Below are positions 45,398 to 54,509 of a stretch of 64,000 nucleotides of DNA, piece by piece. The DNA comes from Solobacterium sp. (GTDB lineage: Bacteria; Bacillota_I; Bacilli_A; Erysipelotrichales; Erysipelotrichaceae). Positions within the stretch are counted from its first letter, which is position 1; every line of letters starts with the position of its first letter. Both the position numbers and the translations under genes were made by a program. The stretch is taken from positions 1 to 64,000 of the forward strand of contig JAKVKC010000008.1 of NCBI GenBank assembly GCA_022486705.1, given 5' to 3'. A model generated the notes under the pieces. The model had not been told where the DNA came from, did no database searches, and saw nothing but the letters and a program-made list of their open reading frames with translations.

Positions 45398-46156
45398 CTA
45401 ATTTTCACAGATCTGATCTTTGCTGCATTTCAGATAAGGATAGTTGCTCTTTACATAGAATTCTTTCATATCATCCAGTCTAAGACAGCCTAATGTCCTG
45501 CCATAGACACACCCGCAGTCAATATGATAGAGCGTATCATTTCTGCCATGCAGGATCTTTCCTTCCCAGCTGTCCCCATACAGGAACGTAGGGATATGTC
45601 CGACGATCATTGTAATATCATCAAAAGGATTGTCATCTCTGCCGATATGCGACCATACCAGCACCTGTTCCGGCACTTCCGACATGCGGATGTTTGCCCG
45701 CAGATATTCATCTGCCAGGCCGGCGTGCACAAGGATGAACTTTCTTTCCCTGATGGTCAGTTCTTTGTAAAAAATACGATTGCTGTCCAAATACAGTTTC
45801 ATGTCATAGCATTCAGGAAAGCTGAGATCCATGAACTGATCAGCTGTTTTATAGCCGCCGTTGTAATGCAGCCAGCACATCAGATCATCGGTCATATCCA
45901 CGCTGTTATTGTCATGTTTCGTATCGATCAGTTCCTGTGCATAGCGCTGGAACCACAGATCATGATTGCCATAGATGATATGCATCGATGGATCCTTCAT
46001 GATCTCCTGCATCAAAGCAATGGATTCATTGCCGCGGTCGCAGATATCGCCGATGATCCATAAAGTATCATAATCTTTCCGATATTCGATTACAGAAAGC
46101 ATTTTATCAAATTCTTCTTTGCATCCATGCAGATCGCTGATTACATAGGTTGACAT
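45398..46156 (-). CDS. PrpA-like calcineurin-type metallophosphatase
   Basis: 252 residues from ATG 46156, preferred because GAGG lies 6 bases upstream; a longer frame to 46315 would run through the promoter. YVISDLHGCKEEF (near 5-17), WIIGDICDRGNES and IIYGNHDLWFQ are the three metal-binding motifs of the serine/threonine and diadenosine-tetraphosphatase-like phosphoprotein phosphatases. A closing GHIP and HIDCG follow. It may act on phosphoproteins or nucleotides. Confidence 0.88.
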   Translation of the reverse strand: MSTYVISDLHGCKEEFDKMLSVIEYRKDYDTLWIIGDICDRGNESIALMQEIMKDPSMHIIYGNHDLWFQRYAQELIDTKHDNNSVDMTDDLMCWLHYNGGYKTADQFMDLSFPECYDMKLYLDSNRIFYKELTIRERKFILVHAGLADEYLRANIRMSEVPEQVLVWSHIGRDDNPFDDITMIVGHIPTFLYGDSWEGKILHGRNDTLYHIDCGCVYGRTLGCLRLDDMKEFYVKSNYPYLKCSKDQICEN

Positions 46157-46172
46157 AGGTACCTCTGCTTTC

Positions 46173-46181
46173 ATTGTACCA
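46173..46181 (-). promoter_or_regulatory. Extended -10 promoter of the metallophosphatase gene
   Basis: On the minus strand TGGTACAAT (46181-46173), 16 bases before ATG 46156. Confidence 0.55.
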
Positions 46182-46217
46182 TAATGCAGGAACCTAGTTC
46201 GATATCCGCCTATATTC

Positions 46218-46556
46218 TTACTTCTGATCCTCTTCGGAAGAAAGTACCTGAATGACACTGATCTTGCCATTGGTAAACGAAATTGATACTTCTTCATCTT
46301 TCTGGAGATCTTCACTGTGAAGTGTCGTACTGTCTTTCAGGACCATGGCTGTACTAGGAACGGAAGCAGTCTGTATTCCTTTTGAATCTTCTGTTTCATA
46401 AGAAATAATGACGTTGCCGTTATCGTTTGATTTCACGGTGCCATAGGCAGTCAGTACATTGCTGTCGTCGGTCGCCTGCTCTGCCTGCGCGGCAGCTGTA
46501 CAGCCGCTGCTGAGCAATAAGAGCATTATACCGGCAGTTTTTATCATATGTTTCAT
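46218..46556 (-). CDS. Small lipoprotein
   Basis: A 112-residue protein with a lipoprotein signal: a basic start, hydrophobic run, and lipobox LLSSGC (Cys19). After cleavage a short acidic linker is followed by a beta-rich domain (YGTVKSNDNGNVIISYETED and ISFTNGKISVIQVLSS), perhaps an OB-like or SH3-like fold. AGGAGG lies 8 bases before the ATG. No named family; cell-surface role unknown. Confidence 0.78.
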   Translation of the reverse strand: MKHMIKTAGIMLLLLSSGCTAAAQAEQATDDSNVLTAYGTVKSNDNGNVIISYETEDSKGIQTASVPSTAMVLKDSTTLHSEDLQKDEEVSISFTNGKISVIQVLSSEEDQK

Positions 46557-46676
46557 CCCATCTGCCTCCTGCTGATTTGAATATAGTCAAGTCTTCTGAA
46601 AGTAAAGTGTTATGAAGATGAATTCCGTGTGAAGCTTGCGGTATTGAAAGTTTTTCTTCACAGAGAGAGCGTGTTT

Positions 46677-46685
46677 TGATATAAT
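46677..46685 (+). promoter_or_regulatory. Extended -10 promoter of the YebC-family gene
   Basis: TGATATAAT, 36 bases before the ATG. Confidence 0.55.
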
Positions 46686-46721
46686 ATCTGCGTTATTGAT
46701 TTATGGAAGGTGGTATTTTAC

Positions 46722-47465
46722 ATGGGAAGAGCTCATGAAGTCCGCGCAGCCTCAATGGCTAAGACAGCGGCAATTAAGTCAAAATTATATTCTAGATTTG
46801 GAAAAGAGCTGTATATTGCAGCGAAAAATGGCGTCCCTGATCCTGAAATGAACCTCAGCCTTAAGAGAAAGATCGCTGAAGCAAAGCAGAACCAGATTCC
46901 GGCTGATGTTATCAAAAGAGCAATTGATAAAGCAAAAGGCGGCGATGACGAGCATTATGATGAAGCACGCTATGAGGGCTTTGGCCCTGGCAATAGCACA
47001 ATCGTCGTTGACTGTCTGACCAACAATACAAATCGTTCACTGACAGATGTCAAGACAACATTCAACAAGTGCCATGGTGCAAAACTGGTGGGAGCAGGTG
47101 CGGTATCTTTTAATTATCAGCCAGTAGGCTTATTTGTTTTCCCTTATGAAGATGAAGAAGCAATGCTGGATGCGATGATGGAAGCAGAGGTTGATGTACA
47201 GGATATTTCTGTTGCAGATGGCATGATGACGGTCAAGACGACATTCAATGATTTTGGCAAAGCACAGGATGCAATTGAAAAGTTCATTCCGAATGTTGAA
47301 TTCGATGTATGCGAAGCAACGATGCTGCCGAATGAATATGTTGATCTGACAACGGAAGAAGATATCAATGCATATCATAAGCTGATGGATCTGCTGAATG
47401 AAGTTGATGATGTCAACAAGATCTATACAAATGCACGTATTCCTTCAGAAGAAGAAAACAACTAA
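46722..47465 (+). CDS. yebC: YebC/PmpR family protein
   Basis: 247 residues from ATG 46722 (GGAAGGTGG upstream); an earlier in-frame start lies in the leader. The start MGRAHEVRAASMAKTAAIKSKLYSRFGKEL and the block YEGFGPGNSTIVVDCLTNN are diagnostic. Members act as transcriptional regulators in some species and have been reported to help translation of proline-rich stretches in others. The protein is cytosolic, and its function here is open. Confidence 0.95.
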   Translation: MGRAHEVRAASMAKTAAIKSKLYSRFGKELYIAAKNGVPDPEMNLSLKRKIAEAKQNQIPADVIKRAIDKAKGGDDEHYDEARYEGFGPGNSTIVVDCLTNNTNRSLTDVKTTFNKCHGAKLVGAGAVSFNYQPVGLFVFPYEDEEAMLDAMMEAEVDVQDISVADGMMTVKTTFNDFGKAQDAIEKFIPNVEFDVCEATMLPNEYVDLTTEEDINAYHKLMDLLNEVDDVNKIYTNARIPSEEENN

Positions 47466-47472
47466 GATACAG

Positions 47473-47500
47473 AAAAACTGGCCAGCGCCAGTTTTTATTT
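47473..47500. terminator. Bidirectional terminator between yebC and tmcAL
   Basis: AAAAACTGGC, loop CAGC, GCCAGTTTTT: perfect 10-bp stem with A and T arms, serving both convergent genes. Confidence 0.92.
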
Positions 47501-48607
47501 GACATAATGAGCGCCGCCGATCTCCAGAGACAGGATGCGCTTTCTTTCTTCTTCCTTTAAGACACTGGTATACATCAATGATGTGCGGTACTCCAGCTGG
47601 CGCCAGGCATCAGGGACATCCGCAAAGCGGGAAGCAATCTTTGTCTCTTTTTTTCTTTGCTCCGCCAGCCATTTTCTGCCATGTTCACCAAAGGCAAGGA
47701 CTCTGACAGTATCATAAGGAGGCAGAGCTTCGGCCTCTTTTTTAGTGACCTGATTGAGCGCCTGCAGACAGCAGCGACGGACTCTGCTTGCGGTATAGCG
47801 ATAATTTGTGCAGGCATTGATGAAATCATCATATTTTTCGTACTTCAAAGCATTCTTCTGCAGCAGATATTCAATGCCCTCTGAAAAGAGAAAGAGCTGA
47901 CGCAGATGCTCTGGCGAAGATACTGATAAAAAGGTACGGAGATAGGGATAATACAGTTCACTGAACTGCAGTGTGCTGCTCTTTAAAATCTCTTCCATCG
48001 GTGTGGAGCCGGCCAGCGAAAGATGGTTCTTTAAGGCATGCCGAATGGCAAAGGCACTGGCATTTTCTTTGACTTCCTCATCCAGATAGCCGGAAGTGCG
48101 CTGTACAAGATAAGGCTGAATGCCTGTTCCTTTGAGCGCCCGCAGATAGCAGACGGCCAAAAGATCATTGGGATACATAGAACTGGTCAGCAGCGAATAG
48201 GCTTTAGGATAGGACATGCCGGCATTCATTGACGCATGAAGGTGATCAGGATTGATCGGCGTATCCGCAATTTCCTGCAGATTTTCAAGATTGCCGCATT
48301 CAGATCCAAAGCAGATACTGTCAATGCCGGCTGCCTGAAAGACCTGAATAGCTCCGGCAGCGAAATGAGAAGCACTTTGCGATGCAAAAAAATAGGGCAG
48401 TTCAATGACGACGTCAATGCCATTGCGAATGGCAGCTTCTGCCCGTTTCCATTTGTCAATGACGGCCGGTTCTCCCCGCTGGACAAAGTTTCCGCTCATG
48501 ACTGCAATCATGAAATCGGCGCCGCTCTGTTCTTTGGCCTTGGCAATCTGATAGATGTGTCCATTATGAAGGGGGTTGTATTCTGAAATGATACCGCAAG
48601 AAGACAT
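47495..48607 (-). CDS. tmcAL: tRNA(Met) cytidine acetate ligase
   Basis: 370 residues from ATG 48607 (AAAGGAT upstream; a longer frame exists). It forms N4-acetylcytidine at the wobble base of elongator tRNA-Met using acetate and ATP (the YlbM family). The N-terminal nucleotidyltransferase fold has GIISEYNPLHNGHIYQI (HxGH-type) and VMSGNFVQRGEPAV with IELPYFFASQSA following. Its substrate tRNA-Met is encoded at 22465-22541 in this window. Confidence 0.95.
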   Translation of the reverse strand: MSSCGIISEYNPLHNGHIYQIAKAKEQSGADFMIAVMSGNFVQRGEPAVIDKWKRAEAAIRNGIDVVIELPYFFASQSASHFAAGAIQVFQAAGIDSICFGSECGNLENLQEIADTPINPDHLHASMNAGMSYPKAYSLLTSSMYPNDLLAVCYLRALKGTGIQPYLVQRTSGYLDEEVKENASAFAIRHALKNHLSLAGSTPMEEILKSSTLQFSELYYPYLRTFLSVSSPEHLRQLFLFSEGIEYLLQKNALKYEKYDDFINACTNYRYTASRVRRCCLQALNQVTKKEAEALPPYDTVRVLAFGEHGRKWLAEQRKKETKIASRFADVPDAWRQLEYRTSLMYTSVLKEEERKRILSLEIGGAHYVK

Positions 48608-48632
48608 ATTGCCATCCTTTCCAACGGAACAA

Positions 48633-48641
48633 TGATACAAT
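48633..48641 (+). promoter_or_regulatory. Extended -10 promoter of the lipase gene
   Basis: TGATACAAT; the ATG lies 33 bases downstream and tmcAL starts 25 bases upstream on the other strand. Confidence 0.55.
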
Positions 48642-48674
48642 GAAATTACCTATTTGAAAAAGGAGAATATCATC

Positions 48675-49559
48675 ATGAACGGAAAATTATCTTATCAGAT
48701 TTTTCGTACCCAAGAAGCACCTCATGCATGTGTTTTCATTGTGCATGGCATGCAGGAACATCAGAAGCGCTATGAGGGCTTTGCCAAGTATTTGAATTCC
48801 CGCGGCATTGCCTGCATCACGTATGATCTGCCAGGGCATGGATCGGACTGCCCGAAAGAGGACCTGGGATGGTTCGGCAATCAGAACGGCTGGATGAATC
48901 TAACGGACAGTGCTGTGGAAATAGCCAATCTTGCGCATCAGGAATTTCCGCATACACCGATCGCTCTGTTCGGTCATTCGATGGGAACAATGATCGGCCG
49001 TACCTTTCTGCAGGATCATGACAGTATGATCGATGCTATGATCCTCTCGGGCGCACCGAATTATCAGTCGGCATCAAAAGCGGGCATTGCCTTAGCTTCG
49101 ATCATTGCTGCCTGCAAAGGCAAGAAGGGCCATTCTCATATGCTGGATAATCTGGCGACCGGCAGCTTTAATAAAGCCATTGCAGATCCAAGGACACCGC
49201 TGGATTGGCTGAGCTTCAATCAGGACAATGTGGATGCGTATATTGCTGATCCGCTGTGCGGTTTTCCATTTACCAATCAGGGATACAAGGATCTTTTCCT
49301 TGGTATGGGATATATGCATGATCCTGCTCGCTTTCACTGCACAAAGCCAAATCTTCCCATCCTGTTCTTTGCGGGTGAAGATGATCCTTGCCGCGGCGGT
49401 GAGACAGGCTTTAAAGACAGTATTGCAAGTATCCGCAATGCCGGCTATAAGAATGTTTCAAGCACACTGTATCCCGGAATGCGCCATGAAACACTGCATG
49501 AAAAAGATGCTGACCATGTCATGAAGGATACGGCAGACTGGATCCTGAAGAATATCTGA
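48675..49559 (+). CDS. Alpha/beta hydrolase, monoacylglycerol-lipase-like
   Basis: 294 residues from ATG 48675 (AAAGGAG 9 bases upstream). The VFIVHGMQEHQKRYEGFA opening (oxyanion HG), nucleophile elbow ALFGHSMGTMIG, an acidic residue in LFFAGEDDPC and a late histidine in GMRHETLHE complete the serine hydrolase triad. The pattern is that of monoglyceride lipases and lysophospholipases. No signal peptide is visible, so it acts in the cytosol or at the membrane face. Confidence 0.88.
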   Translation: MNGKLSYQIFRTQEAPHACVFIVHGMQEHQKRYEGFAKYLNSRGIACITYDLPGHGSDCPKEDLGWFGNQNGWMNLTDSAVEIANLAHQEFPHTPIALFGHSMGTMIGRTFLQDHDSMIDAMILSGAPNYQSASKAGIALASIIAACKGKKGHSHMLDNLATGSFNKAIADPRTPLDWLSFNQDNVDAYIADPLCGFPFTNQGYKDLFLGMGYMHDPARFHCTKPNLPILFFAGEDDPCRGGETGFKDSIASIRNAGYKNVSSTLYPGMRHETLHEKDADHVMKDTADWILKNI

Positions 49560-49623
49560 GAATGCAAAACCATGTTTTCAAACAGAAAAACGACAAAAAT
49601 CGACTGACCAAGCGCGGATTTCG

Positions 49624-49651
49624 TTGACTTTGAAAAAGTGTTTGCTATAAT
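49624..49651 (+). promoter_or_regulatory. Promoter of yceD-rpmF
   Basis: TTGACT (49624-49629), 16 bases, TGC-TATAAT ending at 49651: both a -35 and an extended -10, a strong promoter for a ribosomal protein operon. Confidence 0.85.
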
Positions 49652-49681
49652 TTATTAGCGTTAACGCACGAGGAGACTGCC

Positions 49682-50185
49682 GTGAAGTGGACTAGAGCAC
49701 AGCTTCTGCAGGAAGAGCAGAGTACTGCATTTGATGAAAATGTGGAAATTGAAGATGATGTATTTGCAAAGAATACACTGATCAATGCCGTGAAGGATGT
49801 ACATGTAAGTGGCAGCGGCTATCTTGATGATGAGAATGACCGCTTCTATGTGAAAATGCATGTGACAGGTATGATGTACTGCCCCGATGCTATCACAAAT
49901 GAAGACGTGGAAGTTCCATTGGATACGGAGAGCTCAGAGACATATGTCTTTGGCGAGCCGGAAGATGACAGTGAACGTGCAGTTACCGATGAGGTCATCG
50001 ACCTGATCCCAGCAGTGATAGACGATATCCTGCTTGAGGTTCCGTTACAGGTGACTGATATAGCTGAAAATGAATATCCGGAAGGCAATGGCTGGAAGGT
50101 ATACAGTGAGGCTGAGTATCAGGAAAGCCGGAAAGATCAAGACGATCCGCGTCTGGCAAAACTGAAGCAATTCAAAAATGAATAG
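49682..50185 (+). CDS. YceD/DUF177 family protein, GTG start
   Basis: A 167-residue acidic protein that starts at GTG 49682 with GAGGAG 7 bases upstream. The centre VSGSGYLDDENDRFYVKMHVTGMMYCPDAIT and the tail with EVPLQVTD match the DUF177 family, usually encoded directly before rpmF and linked to 23S rRNA level or ribosome assembly. The neighbour is rpmF, 16 bases downstream, as expected. Confidence 0.88.
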   Translation: MKWTRAQLLQEEQSTAFDENVEIEDDVFAKNTLINAVKDVHVSGSGYLDDENDRFYVKMHVTGMMYCPDAITNEDVEVPLDTESSETYVFGEPEDDSERAVTDEVIDLIPAVIDDILLEVPLQVTDIAENEYPEGNGWKVYSEAEYQESRKDQDDPRLAKLKQFKNE

Positions 50186-50201
50186 TAGGAGGTGCTAGAC
50201 A

Positions 50202-50384
50202 ATGGCTGTACAACAGAGAAGAAACTCTAAGACAAGAAGAGATAAGAGAAGAACACATTACACTTTAAGTGCTCCGACACTCGTGAAGTGCCCAGTATGC
50301 GGTGAAATGAAGCGTCCTCATCATGCTTGCCCAAAGTGTGGAAATGTTGGCGGAGCAGAAGCTACCGCAGCAGAGAACAAGTAA
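50202..50384 (+). CDS. rpmF: 50S ribosomal protein L32
   Basis: A 60-residue basic protein with the zinc-ribbon form VKCPVCGEMKRPHHACPKCG (CxxC at both ends). The AVQQRRNSKTRRDKRRTHY opening is typical. It forms part of the large subunit. AGGAGGTG lies before the ATG. Confidence 0.97.
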   Translation: MAVQQRRNSKTRRDKRRTHYTLSAPTLVKCPVCGEMKRPHHACPKCGNVGGAEATAAENK

Positions 50385-50410
50385 TTGTTCTGTTTCAACT
50401 AGATAAAGAT

Positions 50411-50437
50411 GGAAGAGAGAGATCTCTTCCTTTTCTT
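50411..50437 (+). terminator. First terminator after rpmF
   Basis: GGAAGAGA, loop GAGA, TCTCTTCC, then TTTTCTT. Confidence 0.88.
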
Positions 50438-50446
50438 ATTATGCAG

Positions 50447-50468
50447 CCGCCGAAAGGCGGTTTTTTTT
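50447..50468 (+). terminator. Second terminator after rpmF
   Basis: CCGCC, loop GAAA, GGCGG, then eight Ts. It stands 10 bases past the first and insulates the division cluster. Confidence 0.92.
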
Positions 50469-50524
50469 GTTTCCTGAGGTGAGTAATTTTTAAGAATCTG
50501 GCATGAATTTTCCCAAAATACTTG

Positions 50525-50576
50525 TACAATCCCTCCTGGGTGGTAGAATTGTGGTAGGAAGTGGAGCAAAGTGGAG
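50525..50576 (+). promoter_or_regulatory. mraZ promoter and four MraZ operator repeats
   Basis: TACAAT (50525-50530) is the -10. Downstream, GTGGTAG at 50540 and 50551 and GTGGAG at 50561 and 50571 form four repeats spaced 11, 10 and 10 bp. MraZ is known to bind short GTGG-like repeats of this kind upstream of its own operon. The last copy merges with the ribosome site GGAGG of mraZ, so binding could also block translation. Confidence 0.75.
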
Positions 50577-50586
50577 GAAATCATCT

Positions 50587-51012
50587 ATGTTCATTGGGGA
50601 ATACAGACACAATCTAGATGCCAAGAACAGACTGATCATCCCGGCAAAGTTCCGGGAACAGCTTTCCACGACCGTATATGTCACTGAATGGATGGAAGGG
50701 TGCTTGGCCGCTTTTCCAGAACAGCAGTGGAATCAGATGATCGAACAGTACAGCGCACTGCCGATGACCGATGCCAGCGCACGTATCTTTCTTCGCCAGA
50801 TCAATGGCAAAGCAGAAGAGTGCAGCATTGATGGGCAGGGCAGGATCCTTCTGCCGCAGTTCCTTGTCAGCGATACAGGCATCAAAAAAGCATGTGTCAT
50901 CTTAGGAACAGCTAAGCATTTTGAGATCTGGTCAGAAGAAAAATATGATGCATACTGCTCCGAAGTGAATTTGGAAGAGTCAGCTGCGAAAGTAACAGAG
51001 ATATTGAAATGA
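50587..51012 (+). CDS. mraZ: Transcriptional regulator MraZ
   Basis: 141 residues from ATG 50587; a longer frame starts upstream but runs through the operator. [24 protein letters not shown] and the second copy [14 protein letters not shown] are the two AbrB-like SpoVT motifs. It forms a ring and represses the division and wall operon by binding the GTGG repeats. It overlaps rsmH by 4 bases. Confidence 0.96.
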   Translation: MFIGEYRHNLDAKNRLIIPAKFREQLSTTVYVTEWMEGCLAAFPEQQWNQMIEQYSALPMTDASARIFLRQINGKAEECSIDGQGRILLPQFLVSDTGIKKACVILGTAKHFEIWSEEKYDAYCSEVNLEESAAKVTEILK

Positions 51013-51974
51013 TGGAACATACGAGCGTACTTCTCCATGAGACGGTAGATTCTCTGCAGGTAAAAAAAGATGGGATCTATGTGGATGGTACTTTAGGCAG
51101 AGGAGGCCATGCAGGATACCTGCTGTCAAAGCTGACCGACGGCCATCTGTATGCATTTGATAAAGATGAGCAGGCAATTGAAGAATCAGCTGTGAACTTA
51201 AAAGAATATCTTTCCAAAGTAACAATGATCCACGATGATTTCCGCGCCATGAAGAAAGAATTAAACGCAAGAGGCATTGAAAAGGTCGATGGCATCATGA
51301 TGGATCTGGGCGTCAGTTCGCCGCAGTTCGATGATCCGGCAAGAGGATTCAGCTACCGCTTTGATGCCAGATTGGATATGCGGATGGATCAGGAACAGGA
51401 AAAAGATGCCTATCAGGTCATCAATACGTATTCACCAGAAGAATTGACAAGGATCTTTAAAGAATATGGGGAAGAAAGATATGCGTATTCTATTGCTAAA
51501 AAAATAGAAAGAGCACGCAGTGAGAGACCGATCGAAACAACTTTCCAATTGGTCGATGTGATCAAGAGCGCACTCCCGGAAAGAGAGCTCCATAAAAAGG
51601 GACATCCGGCAAAGCAGACATTTCAGGCTCTGCGGATCGAAGTGAATGATGAATTGGGAGCGTTGAAAGATGCTTTGCAGCAGGCTTTGGATCTTCTGAA
51701 TGTGAATGGGAGGTGTGCTGTCATTACCTTCCATTCGCTGGAGGACCGGCTTGTGAAGAATACATTCAAAGAATATTCCACTGCTCCATTTGTTGAACCG
51801 AAGCTGCCGCTGAAAGCTGAGCAGATGGAGCAGGCCTCCTTCTTATTAGTCAATAAGAAGCCGATTGAGGCTCAGGAAGAAGAATTGGAAGAGAACCATC
51901 GCTCCCACAGTGCAAAGCTGCGGGTGATAGAAAGAATAAAGGGTGAAAAACATGAAGACGAACAGAAGAAATAG
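51009..51974 (+). CDS. rsmH: 16S rRNA (cytosine(1402)-N4)-methyltransferase
   Basis: A 321-residue methyltransferase. [29 protein letters not shown] (SAM loop), [33 protein letters not shown] and [16 protein letters not shown] are diagnostic. It modifies the 30S P-site, and sits in its usual position second in the division cluster. It overlaps the ftsL-like gene. Confidence 0.97.
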   Translation: MMEHTSVLLHETVDSLQVKKDGIYVDGTLGRGGHAGYLLSKLTDGHLYAFDKDEQAIEESAVNLKEYLSKVTMIHDDFRAMKKELNARGIEKVDGIMMDLGVSSPQFDDPARGFSYRFDARLDMRMDQEQEKDAYQVINTYSPEELTRIFKEYGEERYAYSIAKKIERARSERPIETTFQLVDVIKSALPERELHKKGHPAKQTFQALRIEVNDELGALKDALQQALDLLNVNGRCAVITFHSLEDRLVKNTFKEYSTAPFVEPKLPLKAEQMEQASFLLVNKKPIEAQEEELEENHRSHSAKLRVIERIKGEKHEDEQKK

Positions 51975-52275
51975 AAAAAATGATCGTGAAATGAAATTTC
52001 TGTCTTTTACGTGTCTTTTCACACTGATTTCTGTTATTGTGTTCTTCGTCGGTTCCCTGGGACTGAAAGCATACAACAACTCATTGAGCATTAAGAAGCA
52101 GTCAATGGAAGAAGAGATCCTCTCTACTGAAACGCAGAATGATTCTCTGCAGGTCGAGATCAGACAGCTGGCTTCTTCTGATCGGGTCAATCAGGTCGCT
52201 GCAAGCAATGGCATGAGCTATAACCAGAACAGTATTTCAACCGTCTCAGATGGAACGACAGCTGACGGAGAATAA
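51952..52275 (+). CDS. ftsL: FtsL-like cell division protein
   Basis: A 107-residue bitopic protein: basic cytoplasmic N-terminus, one membrane helix (about 17-40), and an extracellular helical coil with [29 protein letters not shown]. The sequence of FtsL is poorly conserved, so the call rests on topology, size and its place between rsmH and the transpeptidase. AAGGGTG stands before ATG 51952. It overlaps rsmH by 23 bases. Confidence 0.82.
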   Translation: MKTNRRNRKNDREMKFLSFTCLFTLISVIVFFVGSLGLKAYNNSLSIKKQSMEEEILSTETQNDSLQVEIRQLASSDRVNQVAASNGMSYNQNSISTVSDGTTADGE

Positions 52276-52278
52276 TAA

Positions 52279-54465
52279 ATGTCTCATAGAAAGAATCACG
52301 CAATCAGAAATATTACAATTTTGACATTGGCGGCCATGCTTCTTATTGTCTCCGATGTTTTTTTCGTTGCTGTTGGCAAAGTGCATCTGCGCTCTGGTAC
52401 AGATCTGACAGCTTATGCTGAAGGAGCCAATACGATCACGGAGACAGAAACTGCCTTCCGCGGAAATATATATGACCGCAATGGCAATATTATTGCGGAA
52501 GACAATCGTACCTATAACATTGTTTGTATTTTGGATTCTTCCAGACCGGGTGTCGATGGAGCGGTAGCCTATGTTGCGGACCGCGAAAAGACGGCGGCTA
52601 CATTGAGCGCGATCCTGAAGATGGATCAGCAGAAGATCCTGGATTATCTTTCCCAAGGTGACAACGGCGTTTATCAGACAGAGCTTGGCACCGAAGGAAG
52701 AAATCTGTCAAAGACTGTAAAAGAAGAAATAGAAGCGACGGATCTGACCGGCATTGAATTTACGGACTCAGTTGAAAGAGTCTATCCGTATGGTCAGTTT
52801 GCATCCAATCTGATCGGCTATGCACAGGTCAATGATGAAGGTACAGCGACGGTTGGCAAGATGGGATTGGAACTGTATCTGAACAGCTATCTGTCGGGTA
52901 CGGATGGATATCGCTCTTATCAGGTCGATAAGAATGGATACAATCTGCCGGGGATGAAAGGTGAGACTGTATCAGCAGTCAATGGCGACAATGTCTATCT
53001 GACATTGGATGCCAGTATCCAGCAGCAGCTGGAAGATTCCATGAAGCAGACATTTACAACTTTCCCATCAACGGATCGCGCATGGGGCGCAGTCATGGAG
53101 ATCAGCACCGGCAAGATCGTTGCCTGGGGCCAGTCGCCGTCATTCAATCCGAATGATAAAGATATTACAGAGTTCCAGAACTATGGTGCACAGCTCCCGT
53201 ATGAGCCGGGATCTACCTTAAAGACCTTTACATGGGCTGCTGCGATCAACGAAGGAAAATACAATGGTTCCGATACAACGAATGGCAATGAGTACTGCTA
53301 TGGCAGCGATGAGAACGGCAATCCTGTCCGGGTCAGTGAGGGTGAATCCTATGGATGCATCTACAATGCATTGGAACGTCAATATGGAGAAGTGGACTAT
53401 GACAGCGGACTGTATCGTTCTCTGAATACCGTAGCCTTGGCTATTCAGAACGAAGTCATTACCCCGCAGATCCATTTGGAATACTTAAAGAAATTCGGCT
53501 TTTGGCAGCCGGTAGATACAGATGGTGTAGAAGAAGCGACCGGAACATTGAATTTCAATACGCCAGCTGATAAAGCATCTTTGTCCTATGGACAGGGATC
53601 CTCCGTAACGACCCTGCAGCTGCTGCAGGCATACAGTGCTGTCTTCGGCAATGGCAGCATGGTCAAGCCGCACTTTGTAGAATCCGTCAGAGATGCTTAT
53701 GATGCCAGCAAGGTCGTCTACCAATCGGAGACCGAAGTGACCGGAAATCCGATCACTGCAGATACGGCCAAACAGCTGCAGACGATCATGTATCAGACCG
53801 TGAACAATCCCGCCGGAACAGCGTATTATTATCAGATTCCGGAGTGCGAGATGATCGGCAAGACCGGAACAACAGAAGTGGCTTCCGGCAATGCATATAC
53901 AAGTGTTGTCATCCACTCCATCATGTTTGCTATGCCGGCAGACAATCCGCAGGTCATCGTATACTATGCTTTCAATGCACCGTATAACAGCAATATCGGA
54001 TATATTACAGATGCTGAAAAGGCACTGTTAAGAAAAGTTGCCATCACATATGGGTTTACCAAGAGCAGTTCTTCACAGACGAGCACGCAGACTTCTGATA
54101 CACAGACGGATATTGAAACGTATGATATGCCATCGCTCCTCAATCACAGTGTTGATTATGCGAAACAGAAATTGGCGCAGTACAGTGCAGATGTGATCAC
54201 CTTAGGCAATGGCAGCAGTGTCATCGATCAGTATCCGAATGAGACCGGAACGGTAAGCACGGGACAGAGAGTGTTCCTGCTCACGGATACTTCCAGCTTT
54301 GCCATGCCTGATCTGACAGGCTGGACACGAAAAGATGTAGCAGCTCTATGGGCTGTCAGCGGATTTGAATTTCAGCTGAGCGGAGAAGGAAAAGTTGTAT
54401 CGCAATCGATCCCAGCCGGAACGACAGTTACCAAAGGTACTACAATTGAGATTGCGTTTGGCTGA
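52279..54465 (+). CDS. pbpB: Division-type penicillin-binding protein with two PASTA domains
   Basis: A 728-residue class B PBP. After one membrane helix (12-35) and a dimerisation domain (FRGNIYDRNGNIIAED near 60-75) the transpeptidase shows all three motifs: SxxK STLK (Ser312, Lys315), SxN SLN (380-382) and KTGT (527-530). The C-terminus carries two PASTA domains (about 612-728). This is the PBP2B/SpoVD-type transpeptidase for septal wall cross-linking. It starts 3 bases after ftsL. Confidence 0.95.
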   Translation: MSHRKNHAIRNITILTLAAMLLIVSDVFFVAVGKVHLRSGTDLTAYAEGANTITETETAFRGNIYDRNGNIIAEDNRTYNIVCILDSSRPGVDGAVAYVADREKTAATLSAILKMDQQKILDYLSQGDNGVYQTELGTEGRNLSKTVKEEIEATDLTGIEFTDSVERVYPYGQFASNLIGYAQVNDEGTATVGKMGLELYLNSYLSGTDGYRSYQVDKNGYNLPGMKGETVSAVNGDNVYLTLDASIQQQLEDSMKQTFTTFPSTDRAWGAVMEISTGKIVAWGQSPSFNPNDKDITEFQNYGAQLPYEPGSTLKTFTWAAAINEGKYNGSDTTNGNEYCYGSDENGNPVRVSEGESYGCIYNALERQYGEVDYDSGLYRSLNTVALAIQNEVITPQIHLEYLKKFGFWQPVDTDGVEEATGTLNFNTPADKASLSYGQGSSVTTLQLLQAYSAVFGNGSMVKPHFVESVRDAYDASKVVYQSETEVTGNPITADTAKQLQTIMYQTVNNPAGTAYYYQIPECEMIGKTGTTEVASGNAYTSVVIHSIMFAMPADNPQVIVYYAFNAPYNSNIGYITDAEKALLRKVAITYGFTKSSSSQTSTQTSDTQTDIETYDMPSLLNHSVDYAKQKLAQYSADVITLGNGSSVIDQYPNETGTVSTGQRVFLLTDTSSFAMPDLTGWTRKDVAALWAVSGFEFQLSGEGKVVSQSIPAGTTVTKGTTIEIAFG

Positions 54466-54509
54466 GCCTTCAGTTTATAATAGCCGAGCACGCAGGGGGG
54501 AATAGACAG

